This document shows, piece by piece, positions 20,401 to 27,239 of a DNA stretch of 55,308 bases (position 1 is its first letter; each line of letters starts with the position of its first letter). The DNA is taken from assembly GCA_002840015.1 (NCBI GenBank), contig PGZE01000023.1, positions 1 to 55,308 of the forward strand. Reading direction: 5' to 3'. The notes under the pieces are model-generated. The model did no database searches and was not told the DNA's origin. It saw only the letters and a list, made by a program, of their open reading frames with translations. Source of the stretch: Gammaproteobacteria bacterium HGW-Gammaproteobacteria-2 (lineage in GTDB: Bacteria > Pseudomonadota > Gammaproteobacteria > Xanthomonadales > Xanthomonadaceae). The position numbers were made by a program, and so were the translations under genes.

Positions 20401-21137
20401 GCGTCGTCCGCGCTGACGGAACCATCCTCAGGCAATGGCTGTGGCGCACGCGACGCAGCAGACAACCGCGTGGCGTCTTCTACTGCAAGCAAACGCGACG
20501 GCCCAGTGCAATCCGGCGAACGGGTCAGTGCGCGCAGGTTGGCCTCTTCGGGGATGACTGGTGCAACATCCTTGCATACCGGCAAGCGCTCACGTTGCCG
20601 TGCATTGAAGTCAACCTGCTGCAGCGCGCTGGCGCGGGCCGAAGCGTCAACAGCGCTGACCGCACTTCGCGGCAAACTGGTCGTGCGGGTGGTGGTTTCG
20701 AGCATGCGCTGGCGCAGTTGCTCGCCATTGTTGCGCGCCGTCGAACGTTCCTGTGCGCCAAGATTGATCTGGAAAACCGCATTGCCATTTGGGTCGTGCA
20801 ACTCAGCGCGCGCAGCACTGGACAGGTTTGCGAAGGTCAGGCCCGCGATCGGGGTGCCTGCATCGACCGTCCGCCCGGCGGTGTTCAAAGGATTGACGAC
20901 ATGGGTCTGCCAGAGCACGCGATTGCCGGCGTCGTAAAGGACAACACCCCAATCGCGGGTTGCCGTCTCCCCGCGCGACCGCGGTGCCCGCTCGATCTCG
21001 GTCAAGCGCACCAACTGGATACTGCCTGCATCGTCTTTGCCGATTACCGCCACGTAGCCCGGCGTCTGCGGCGCAGCTGCCAGCGCCACTTGTGCTGACA
21101 ACAGTGTGAGACCAAGGATCACAGACCATACGCGCAT
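17430..21137 (-). CDS. Large secreted M64-family (IgA-peptidase-like) metallopeptidase
   Basis: 1235 residues. A clean signal peptide (1-20, ending AAA) begins at ATG 21137 with AAGGATG upstream. The first 750 residues are beta-rich and repeat-like, consistent with Ig- or carboxypeptidase-regulatory-like domains (GRYEIQLFPDG, GRYKLRVSAVGG, VVLEGRVTSEGALI). The catalytic domain starts at DRYDILVIAEGY and carries the zinc motif HEFGHQIATLGDEYT (His1031), characteristic of M64. Three aspartate loops (DTNGNGIWD, DSNNNGVYD, DLNGDGVLS) sit between the two catalytic blocks and probably bind calcium. Export is Sec-dependent to the periplasm or beyond; no secretion genes are adjacent. Cleavage of a host or competitor protein is possible but not shown. 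Confidence 0.88.
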   Translation of the reverse strand: MRVWSVILGLTLLSAQVALAAAPQTPGYVAVIGKDDAGSIQLVRLTEIERAPRSRGETATRDWGVVLYDAGNRVLWQTHVVNPLNTAGRTVDAGTPIAGLTFANLSSAARAELHDPNGNAVFQINLGAQERSTARNNGEQLRQRMLETTTRTTSLPRSAVSAVDASARASALQQVDFNARQRERLPVCKDVAPVIPEEANLRALTRSPDCTGPSRLLAVEDATRLSAASRAPQPLPEDGSVSADDAVDSESVQTSELDLVNATLVFQGSAGETISTPFSVMRHLSNGKDQVFTVDATGSVTIPVERSKPMVLFVYPPGQWLWGQFHPDPMAQDTDFTLITRLVESVPLDVTLKVATSELPDFDQFVVSIHNNQCCGHFWNENVLVQSSVLKKVFNVPRNEPLFISVLPNRPFLGTPYAEIGPFSGATNISVPIRRGVVLEGRVTSEGALITDGFPSIFMQILDGGRSFSFDGPISAAINGIHRVSIEPITSQVIIQAFQPGYAPSVPVVTTLDQDRVVNFDLEPLNPVTLHAVDAGENPIRFASVRIYRDGKLHSSTRTLFDGKATTALPAGRYEIQLFPDGRTGEDYAFYDSQTFLLFGQPAVSQMLDVPAHASVDTELVANDIFRFSASVPREFDLGCDDSQLLANVELLDDTGVIARSATRSLSNVSGGRYVFDVTSGPGRYKLRVSAVGGVVYESGFFNIAAGLNIALSRASAGNLVVWEGILRRNDGTPIPDVFVVPYDASGEIMAGWCPLSSHSPGSFKVLACDKCTYRFFSRSIDDGLGQTITLDDAAPRHTADVLLDPPLDMRQISSDRVNLVYGQEDAADRYDILVIAEGYTNVRETFVDTNGNGIWDGVQHFDSNNNGVYDGSDRVSMYGSASFPAENTDPTINNEPFTDLNGDGVLSINDEALYQRNVRDYISALFSNDFYNEYRNAFRVHAVLSFSNQVGVDFEGVQQRDTRFGAFGNSARSLGVDFAGVVEYAAAVFPDYDALLVMVNQEIPMWRVNSFVVATGGVLASDLNDLVGAHEFGHQIATLGDEYTELGLEYVGQSLLRGNVTGFSQADVIPWGRHIDIENSIPSKDNFPGTGLFEGANYYETSVYRPSMNSTMRFLSPGVFNVPSRLRLEEAINPFLHGLPGRLSLRQSGTSCGHAAKVDMSWDVTDYGVSNVVVRSGSARGYVVGGGSATGSTRLAVSKAGRDDLFLIDADAGTVIDIESIPRSRPLSCSPAPN

Positions 21138-21350
21138 AAACTCATCCTTGTGCAAGCAGCCGCAGACCTGGCGCAGCCCCCCAACCTGCCGCGGAATGCA
21201 GGATGAAAACCCGCGCCGTGTGTGACAATGCGCACTATACAACTGAACGAATTATCTTGCGATATCACTGACCCGGGCATTAGGCCCAAACCCGCACGTA
21301 CGTCCGCGCATCTGGGATAATCGGGCATTGTTCCTTTCGCGATACCACTC

Positions 21351-23480
21351 ATGTCCACGCCTGCACCCACGTTGCTCACCTGCGCCCTGCCCTACGCCAA
21401 CGGCCCACTGCATCTCGGGCATCTGGTCGGCTATATCCAGGCCGACATCTGGGCACGGGCGCGGCGTATGCGCGGCGGCACCGTGCATTTTGTCTGCGCC
21501 GATGATTCCCATGGCACGCCGATCATGCTTGCCGCCGAAAAGGCCGGCGTGGCGGCAGAAGATTTCATCCGCGCCATGCAGGAAGGCCACGAGCGTGATT
21601 TCGCCGATTTCGGCGTGCGCTTCGATTTCTATCACACCACCCATTCCGACGAAAACCGCGAACTGGCGGAGTTGATCTACACCCGCTTACGCGACGGTAG
21701 CCACGGGCCCAAGGCTATCGCACGGCGTTCGATCCAGCAGTTGTTCGATCCCGAGCGCGGCATGTTTCTGCCCGATCGCTATGTCAAGGGCGAATGCCCG
21801 CATTGCGGCTCGGCCGACCAGTACGGTGACAACTGCGAGGTCTGCGGCAAGGCCTATGCGCCCACCGACCTAAAGAACCCGCGCTCGGTGGTGTCCGGCG
21901 CGGTGCCGGAGTTGCGCGATTCGGAGCACTACTTCTTCGAGCTGGGCAAGTTCGAAACATTTTTGCGTGAATGGCTGGCCGGTGATGTGGCCCATCCAGC
22001 AGTGAAGGCCAAGCTCGGCGAATGGCTTGAGGGTGGCCTGCGCGATTGGGACATTTCGCGCGACGCGCCGTACTTCGGTTTTCCGATTCCCGATGCACCG
22101 GGCAAGTTTTTTTACGTGTGGCTGGATGCGCCAATCGGATACCTCGCCAGCTTCAAGGCGCTGTGCGACGGCCCCACGGCCGCAGCACACGGCCTGTCGC
22201 CGGCGAGCTTTGACCAGTTCCTGCACGGCGAGCCCAATGCCACCGAACTGCACCACTTTCTGGGCAAAGACATCATCAACTTCCACGGCCTGTTCTGGCC
22301 GGCGATGCTGCACGGCGCCGGCTTCCGCGCGCCCACCGCGCTGCACGTCAACGGCTATCTGACGGTGAATGGCGCCAAGATGTCGAAATCACGCGGCACC
22401 TTCGTGATGGCGCGCACCTACCTCGAATCCGGGCTGGACCCGGAAGCACTGCGTTATTACTTTGCGGTAAAAACCGGCGCTGGCGTGGTCGATCTCGACC
22501 TCAACCTCGAGGATTTCGTGGCGCGGGTGAACTCCGATCTGGTCGGCAAGTTCGTCAATATCGCCAGCCGTTGTGCCGGCTTCATCGGCAAGCGCTTTGA
22601 TGGCATGCTTGGCGATGCCCTGCCTGATGCGGCGATGTACGCGCGCTTTGTCGCCGGTGCGCACGAGGTTGCCGCCAGCTATGGCCGCGATGAGTTTGGC
22701 CAGGCGATGCGCCAGGTGATGGCGCTGGCCGACGAGGCCAATCGCTATATCGATGAGCACAAGCCGTGGGTGATTGCAAAACAGCCAGACAGCGACGCCC
22801 AGTTGCAGGCAGTGTGTACGCAGGGGCTGAACCTGTTTCGCGTGCTCGCTGCCGCGCTCAAGCCGGTGCTGCCACGCACCGCTGAGCGCGCCGAGCGTTT
22901 TCTCGACGCGCCGGTGCCGCATTGGGATGCCATTGCCACACCGCTGCTCGGCCACCGCATCAACGCCTTCGCGCCGCTGCTAACCCGCATCGACCCAAAG
23001 CACATTGCCGACATGATCGAAGCCAGTACCGAATCGATGAAGCCGACCCATCCGAATCCGCAGCCGGCAGCCGATGCCGTCACCGCCAACAAGCCCAGCG
23101 CTGTTCCGGGCCCCGGCTCCAAACCGAGTCCCGAGTCCCGAGCCCCGAGTCCCGTTTCCATAGAAGACTTCGCCAAACTCGACCTGCGCGTCGCCACCGT
23201 TGTCGCCTGTGAGCTCGTGGACGGTTCGGACAAACTGCTGCGCTTTGAACTCGATGCCGGCGATCTGGGCACGCGGCAAATCTTCTCCGGCATCCGCGCG
23301 GCCTATGGCGAGCCGCAAAAGCTGGTTGGCCGCAAGGTGGTGTTCATTGCCAACCTGGCACCGCGCAAAATGCGCTTTGGCGTCAGCGAGGGCATGATCC
23401 TCTCCGCCGGCAGCGGTGATGCGGATCTGTTTTTGCTTGATGTCGATAGCGGCGCACAGCCCGGCATGCCGGTGAAATGA
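21351..23480 (+). CDS. metG: Methionyl-tRNA synthetase with heptad-repeat linker
   Basis: 709 residues. Charges tRNA-Met and initiator tRNA. The nucleotide-binding motif is PYANGPLHLGHL (about 14-25), zinc knuckles are CPHCG and CEVCG (about 148-165), and KMSKS begins at Lys343. A C-terminal dimerising tRNA-binding domain starts at IEDFAKLDLRVATVV (about 604) and ends with the conserved NLAPRKMRFGVSEGM. The linker joining the two parts is odd: residues about 592-601 (PSPESRAPSP) are encoded by four 7-bp GAGTCCC-type units of the dispersed repeat. The stop at 23478-23480 lies four bases before another repeat array. ATG 21351 starts in a 213-base gap divergent from the M64 gene; GATAAT at 21316 could be a -10 box. 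Confidence 0.97.
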   Translation: MSTPAPTLLTCALPYANGPLHLGHLVGYIQADIWARARRMRGGTVHFVCADDSHGTPIMLAAEKAGVAAEDFIRAMQEGHERDFADFGVRFDFYHTTHSDENRELAELIYTRLRDGSHGPKAIARRSIQQLFDPERGMFLPDRYVKGECPHCGSADQYGDNCEVCGKAYAPTDLKNPRSVVSGAVPELRDSEHYFFELGKFETFLREWLAGDVAHPAVKAKLGEWLEGGLRDWDISRDAPYFGFPIPDAPGKFFYVWLDAPIGYLASFKALCDGPTAAAHGLSPASFDQFLHGEPNATELHHFLGKDIINFHGLFWPAMLHGAGFRAPTALHVNGYLTVNGAKMSKSRGTFVMARTYLESGLDPEALRYYFAVKTGAGVVDLDLNLEDFVARVNSDLVGKFVNIASRCAGFIGKRFDGMLGDALPDAAMYARFVAGAHEVAASYGRDEFGQAMRQVMALADEANRYIDEHKPWVIAKQPDSDAQLQAVCTQGLNLFRVLAAALKPVLPRTAERAERFLDAPVPHWDAIATPLLGHRINAFAPLLTRIDPKHIADMIEASTESMKPTHPNPQPAADAVTANKPSAVPGPGSKPSPESRAPSPVSIEDFAKLDLRVATVVACELVDGSDKLLRFELDAGDLGTRQIFSGIRAAYGEPQKLVGRKVVFIANLAPRKMRFGVSEGMILSAGSGDADLFLLDVDSGAQPGMPVK
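23126..23153. repeat. Heptad array A inside metG (4 units)
   Basis: Four tandem units GAGTCCC, GAGTCCC, GAGCCCC, GAGTCCC lie in frame inside metG and encode part of the Pro/Ser-rich linker between the anticodon-binding domain and the C-terminal tRNA-binding domain. One unit more or fewer would shift the frame by one base and remove that last domain. Confidence 0.95.
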
Positions 23481-23484
23481 AACC

Positions 23485-23627
23485 GGGACTCGGGACTCGG
23501 GACTCGGGACGGCAAGCTTGCGAGCTTTCGCTTTGTGCTTTTGCTTTGGCTGTTTGCTTTAGCTTTTCCGAGTCCCCAGTCCCCAGTCCCCAGTCCCGGC
23601 TTTATTGAGTCCCCAGTCCCGAGTCCC
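23485..23627. repeat. Heptad element B between metG and rsxA (inverted arrays)
   Basis: Left array 23485-23510 (three GGGACTC units plus GGGAC), then a spacer with the palindrome CAAGCTTG (23513-23520) and repeated CTTTTGC/CTTTGG-like blocks, then inverted arrays 23570-23597 (GAGTCCC and three CAGTCCC) and 23607-23627 (GAGTCCC, CAGTCCC, GAGTCCC) separated by GGCTTTATT. Left and right arrays can pair into a long stem. The left edge begins four bases after the metG stop and the right edge ends seven bases before the rsxA GTG, so the element fills the whole 154-base gap. Confidence 0.93.
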
Positions 23628-23634
23628 GACAATC

Positions 23635-24216
23635 GTGACCGACCTTCTGCTCCTGCTCGTTGGCACCATACTGGTCAACAACTTCGTGTTGGTGAAGTTC
23701 CTTGGTCTGTGCCCGTTCATGGGCGTGTCGCGGCAAATCGACTCGGCCTACGGCATGGCACTGGCCACCGGCTTCGTGCTCACCCTGTCAGCGGCGCTGA
23801 GTTATCTGATTCATCACTGGCTGCTTGAGCCGTTGGGGCTGGGTTATCTGCGCACGCTGGCATTCATCCTGGTGATTGCCGCCGTGGTGCAATTCACCGA
23901 GGTGGTGATGCACCGAAGCAACCCGCGCCTTTATCGCACTCTTGGCATCTACCTGCCGCTGATTACCACTAACTGCGCCGTGCTCGGCGTGGCCTTGCTC
24001 AACATCCAGGCACGGCACAGCCTGTTTGAAGCGGTGCTGTACGGCTTCGGTGCGGCGGTGGGGTTTGGCCTGGTGCTGATCCTGTTCTCAGCGATGCGTG
24101 ATCGGCTGGAAATCGCCGATGTGCCCGAAAGTTTTCGTGGCTCGCCCATCGCGCTGATTACCGCCGGGCTGATGGCGTTGGCGTTCATGGGCTTTTCCGG
24201 GCTGACTTCGCAATGA
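23635..24216 (+). CDS. rsxA: RsxA/RnfA electron-transport membrane subunit
   Basis: 193 residues with six hydrophobic segments. The near-identical conserved blocks [18 protein letters not shown] (N-terminal half) and [18 protein letters not shown] (C-terminal half), each with a Cys, identify RnfA/RsxA; in the complex these cysteines hold an in-membrane iron-sulfur cluster. A GTG at 23635 gives exactly the length and N-terminus ([10 protein letters not shown]) expected for the family. The bases upstream are heptad repeat and contain no clear ribosome site; the open frame also extends through the repeat to a TTG at 23605. rsxB follows after 7 bases. rsxC, D, G and E, which normally complete the Na+/H+-linked ferredoxin:NAD oxidoreductase, are absent here. 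Confidence 0.94.
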   Translation: MTDLLLLLVGTILVNNFVLVKFLGLCPFMGVSRQIDSAYGMALATGFVLTLSAALSYLIHHWLLEPLGLGYLRTLAFILVIAAVVQFTEVVMHRSNPRLYRTLGIYLPLITTNCAVLGVALLNIQARHSLFEAVLYGFGAAVGFGLVLILFSAMRDRLEIADVPESFRGSPIALITAGLMALAFMGFSGLTSQ

Positions 24217-24223
24217 TGCCGCC

Positions 24224-24784
24224 ATGCTGAGTGCCATCGCAGTGATCGTTGGTCTTGCCCTGCTGTTCGGCGCGCTGCTGGCTTGGGCGGCACAGCGCTT
24301 CGCGGTGGAGCAGGACCCGATCATCGAGCAGATCGAACGCATCCTGCCGCAGACCCAATGCGGGCAGTGCAATTTCCCCGGTTGCCGGCCCTATGCCGAA
24401 GCCATCGCCGAGGGCCGCGCCGATATCAATCAATGCCCGCCCGGCGGCGACGCCGGCGTGCGCGCCCTGGCCGAGCTGCTCGGCCGCGAGATCAAGCCGC
24501 TCAACGCCGAACACGGCGAGCACAAACCGGCACGGGTGGCGCTGATCGTTGAAGCCGAGTGTATCGGCTGTACCAAGTGCATCCAGGCCTGTCCGGTAGA
24601 CGCGATTATCGGCGCGCCCAAGCGCATGCATACGGTGATTGCCGAGCTGTGTACCGGCTGTGATTTGTGCGTGCCGCCGTGCCCGGTGGATTGCATCGAG
24701 ATGCCGGAACGCCGGCCCACTCCGGCAACCTGGCGCGCACCCAAGCCGGCTGCGCCAGCCTCGCAGCAACCGCAGCCCCATTGA
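24224..24784 (+). CDS. rsxB: RsxB/RnfB iron-sulfur subunit
   Basis: 186 residues. One N-terminal membrane helix (about 3-22) is followed by the 4Fe-4S domain CGQCNFPGC with a distant fourth Cys (Cys46, 49, 54, 71) and a double ferredoxin-like domain with two CxxCxxCxxxCP clusters (Cys113-123 and Cys143-153). This is the standard RnfB layout, and the protein normally passes electrons between soluble ferredoxin and the membrane core. The C-terminus is Pro/Ala-rich. It begins 7 bases after rsxA and is co-transcribed with it. Downstream there is no rsxC and no endonuclease III gene; a CheY-like gene follows. An inverted pair ACGTGGC/GCCACGT (24819-24847) after the stop may end the transcript. Confidence 0.94.
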   Translation: MLSAIAVIVGLALLFGALLAWAAQRFAVEQDPIIEQIERILPQTQCGQCNFPGCRPYAEAIAEGRADINQCPPGGDAGVRALAELLGREIKPLNAEHGEHKPARVALIVEAECIGCTKCIQACPVDAIIGAPKRMHTVIAELCTGCDLCVPPCPVDCIEMPERRPTPATWRAPKPAAPASQQPQPH

Positions 24785-24818
24785 CGGCAGAACCCGAAAC
24801 CGTTGCAATCGCACTGTG

Positions 24819-24847
24819 ACGTGGCCCGTTTTCCCCGCTCGCCACGT
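24819..24847 (+). terminator. Weak hairpin after rsxB
   Basis: ACGTGGC and GCCACGT flank a 15-base loop that includes GTTTTCCCC. The stem is only 7 bp and no T-tract follows, so a terminator role is tentative. Confidence 0.25.
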
Positions 24848-24890
24848 TAATCAAGACGGTTCGTACACGAGCAGTAATCCATGGAACGCC

Positions 24891-25433
24891 ATGATCCCCG
24901 ATAAACCCAGCCTGTTCAAACGTTTCTTCGGCGGCGGCAACACAGTGCTCGACCGACGCAAGAAAGCGCGCACCCTACCGGCACCGGATACGAAAATCCT
25001 GATTATCGACGACTCGCGCACCATCGTCGCGGTGTTGGGCAAGATGCTGCGCCAAGGCGGTTATCAGGTGATTTCGGCACTCGATGCCGAGAGTGGCATC
25101 GAGCTGGCATTGAACGAAAAACCAAACCTGATTTTTCTCGACATCGTACTGCCCGGCATGAACGGATTTGCCGCACTGCGCGTGCTGCGCCGTGAAGCGG
25201 CCTCGCGTAGCACGCCGATCATCATGATGAGCGGCAACATGCAGGCAACCGAACAGTTTTACGCGCAAAAACACGGTGCCGATGATTTCCTGAAAAAACC
25301 ATTTCCGCGCGCCGAGTTATTCCACCGCATCGAGCGGTTGCTCGGCCCTGGCCCGCAGCCGCAGACCGCCGAGGAGGAAATCGGCCAAACCGCCCAATTC
25401 GTTGGAACACCGCCCGGCCCGGAACAGGCCTGA
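24891..25433 (+). CDS. CheY-like response regulator (receiver domain only)
   Basis: 180 residues. A basic 35-residue lead (MIPDKPSLFKRFFGGG) precedes a receiver domain with the acidic pair Asp40-Asp41, phospho-acceptor Asp84 (IFLDIVLPGMNG), Ser114 (MMSGN) and Lys136 (FLKKPFP). There is no output domain; the last 35 residues are low-complexity and acidic. Stand-alone receivers of this look (PilG/PilH/CheY-like) commonly act in twitching or chemosensory pathways, but no kinase is adjacent. The ATG at 24891 overlaps a seven-codon open frame that begins at an ATG ten bases upstream (24881) and runs into the gene in another frame. Its stop is one base short of the TraB/GumN stop on the other strand. 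Confidence 0.9.
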   Translation: MIPDKPSLFKRFFGGGNTVLDRRKKARTLPAPDTKILIIDDSRTIVAVLGKMLRQGGYQVISALDAESGIELALNEKPNLIFLDIVLPGMNGFAALRVLRREAASRSTPIIMMSGNMQATEQFYAQKHGADDFLKKPFPRAELFHRIERLLGPGPQPQTAEEEIGQTAQFVGTPPGPEQA

Positions 25434-25434
25434 C

Positions 25435-26349
25435 TCAGCGGATCTGCTCTACTTTCAGCCCGGCCTCGGCCAACAACGCCGGCATCCCTTCATCACCAAC
25501 CAGATGCAGCGCACCGACCACTACCAGTGTGGTATGCGGCTGCGCCAGCAGCGCCTGCAATTGCGGCAGCCAGTTGCGATTGCGTTCGGTGAGCACCAAA
25601 CGACCGGTTACCGGAGTTTTCACGAAAAACTCTTCGCGTTGAATCGTCTCCAGCGCCGCCAGATCGGCATTGCGCCAAGCGCGGTGCAGTTCGCGTACGT
25701 CGGCCTGAAGCTCGGACGAAGGCCGCAGCGCTTCACGCAATGAAAGCTCTTGCTCATTCATCGGCGCGCCATCAAACGCGCGCAATTGCTCCTCGACGCC
25801 TTCCAGACCGCTACTGGATTTTTTATCGGTACGCGCGCGTTGCATAAAGTACTGGTCCAGGCCCAGCGCCGGGTCCAGGCCGGCGCCCTGCATTGCCCGC
25901 ACTGCCAGACCGACGTTGATGAACCACGGCTTGAAGCGCGCCATCGCCGCATACGCGGCCTCGTTGCCGATATGGGCGCGCAACTTGCTGAGGGTGTCTT
26001 CGGAGATCACATCGGCAAGCTGGGTGTCGGCCGGCAACATCGCCCGCTGCACCATCTGCATGCCGATACCGGCGGAGTCGGCCAGTTCCGGCGAGATTTC
26101 AAAAACCAGCTTGTCGGCCTGCGAATAGGCCGACTCCACCGACGCCGCCAACGGGTAGTCATCGGCATTGAGCATATGGAATGAGCCCAGCAGATACATC
26201 GTGCCCTGTGTGCCGCTTACCCGCCACAGCAGCGGCTGCGGCGGCGCGGCAATGGCCGATACTGCAAACAGTGCCAGCAGCAGTGCCGCCAGCACACCGC
26301 GCACCTGCCGGGCACGCATCCATTGAGCGTTAATGGCTGAGCCCCTCAT
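25435..26349 (-). CDS. TraB/GumN family protein
   Basis: 304 residues. A signal peptide (hydrophobic 17-33, ending AIAAP) precedes a domain with the family motifs GSFHMLNADD near the start and VVVGALHLVGDEGMPALLAE near the end, a metal-binding His pair with possible hydrolase activity. GumN/TraB proteins have been linked to proteolysis of peptide signals and, in Xanthomonas, lie by the xanthan cluster, but their role is unsettled. The start at 26349 is chosen for a GGAG nine bases upstream; it overlaps the DUF1684 gene by 20 bases. An ATG at 26319 without a ribosome site is the alternative and gives a shorter signal peptide. It is the last gene of the mutL unit. Confidence 0.85.
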   Translation of the reverse strand: MRGSAINAQWMRARQVRGVLAALLLALFAVSAIAAPPQPLLWRVSGTQGTMYLLGSFHMLNADDYPLAASVESAYSQADKLVFEISPELADSAGIGMQMVQRAMLPADTQLADVISEDTLSKLRAHIGNEAAYAAMARFKPWFINVGLAVRAMQGAGLDPALGLDQYFMQRARTDKKSSSGLEGVEEQLRAFDGAPMNEQELSLREALRPSSELQADVRELHRAWRNADLAALETIQREEFFVKTPVTGRLVLTERNRNWLPQLQALLAQPHTTLVVVGALHLVGDEGMPALLAEAGLKVEQIR

Positions 26350-27238
26350 ACTTCAACTCTCCAGCGTTGACCAGCAAATCCAAACGGTTTTCCGGTGGTG
26401 GCAACGGGCAGGTGGAAAACGCATTCATCGCGCACGGCGGATTGTAGGACTCGTTGAAGTCGACCACGGTGTGTCCGTTGGCGTCGGCCGGTGCCGCATA
26501 CAAAAAACGGCCGGCACCGTAGGTTTCGCGGCCATTGCTGCGATCAGCAAAAATCAGGAACAGGCGGCCATCACCTTCATCGACCGCTTCCAGACGAAAT
26601 GTGCGGCCATCTTTTTCAAACACCACCGCGCCGGGGTTGGCCATGTCGTCGAGCGTATTGATGACACTGGCGATGGGTAGGGTTTTGCCGGGCTCGTGCG
26701 GCTCGAAGCGCGCATCCAGCCGCCAGCCAATATCGACCGGATATCGCGCTATCCCCTTGAACCCGGTGCGGGTAACCGCGTTGGCATCGCGTACGCGCAG
26801 CGCCAGTCGCCCGCCGCGCTCGATCAACACCAAACTGGCGCTGCCGTTGGCAAAGCCAATCACCGTCGGCTCACCCTGGCTGTCGGCAACCAGCGCAACC
26901 GACCCGCTGCCGGGTTTGCCGTAGGCAGTAAATTGCAGCCCATCGGCCGGGACAAACGTCGCCTGCTTGCCAGCGACAACCACCTTGCCCAACTGATTGG
27001 GCCCCGCCGCCAGCAGCACGTCATTGCCGCCAGCGCTACCCACGCTTTGCTCGCCTTCCTGCAACCAATGCAGGCCGACCAGCGACAGCCAGCCATTGGG
27101 TGCGGTCAGCCGCGCAATCCGATCGGCCGACCAGGCCTCCACGCTCGCCTTGTGTGCGGCCACCGGGTCACTCGCATTGCCACACGCTGCCAGAATCGTT
27201 GTCATCGCCATCACCGCCACTACTCGTATCACTCCCAC
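26330..27238 (-). CDS. DUF1684-family lipoprotein
   Basis: 302 residues. Starts at a GTG with GAGG upstream; a lipobox LAAC puts the acylated Cys at about residue 19. The body has the DUF1684 signatures NGWLSLVGLHWLQEGE near residue 48 and the C-terminal NPPCAMNAFSTCPLPPPENR with paired cysteines. The biochemical function of DUF1684 is not established. The start lies one base beyond the mutL stop codon and the end overlaps the TraB/GumN gene, indicating a tight mutL-DUF1684-gumN unit with translational coupling. Confidence 0.87.
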   Translation of the reverse strand: MGVIRVVAVMAMTTILAACGNASDPVAAHKASVEAWSADRIARLTAPNGWLSLVGLHWLQEGEQSVGSAGGNDVLLAAGPNQLGKVVVAGKQATFVPADGLQFTAYGKPGSGSVALVADSQGEPTVIGFANGSASLVLIERGGRLALRVRDANAVTRTGFKGIARYPVDIGWRLDARFEPHEPGKTLPIASVINTLDDMANPGAVVFEKDGRTFRLEAVDEGDGRLFLIFADRSNGRETYGAGRFLYAAPADANGHTVVDFNESYNPPCAMNAFSTCPLPPPENRLDLLVNAGELKYEGLSH

Positions 27239-27239
27239 A

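Noticed and set aside
21316..21321. GATAAT as a metG promoter -10 box
   Set aside because: Position is plausible, but there is no convincing -35 at the right distance, so it is only mentioned in the metG entry.
24881..24904. Seven-codon leader open frame before the CheY-like gene
   Set aside because: No ribosome site and no regulatory codon pattern; most likely a chance ATG. It is noted in the gene entry only.
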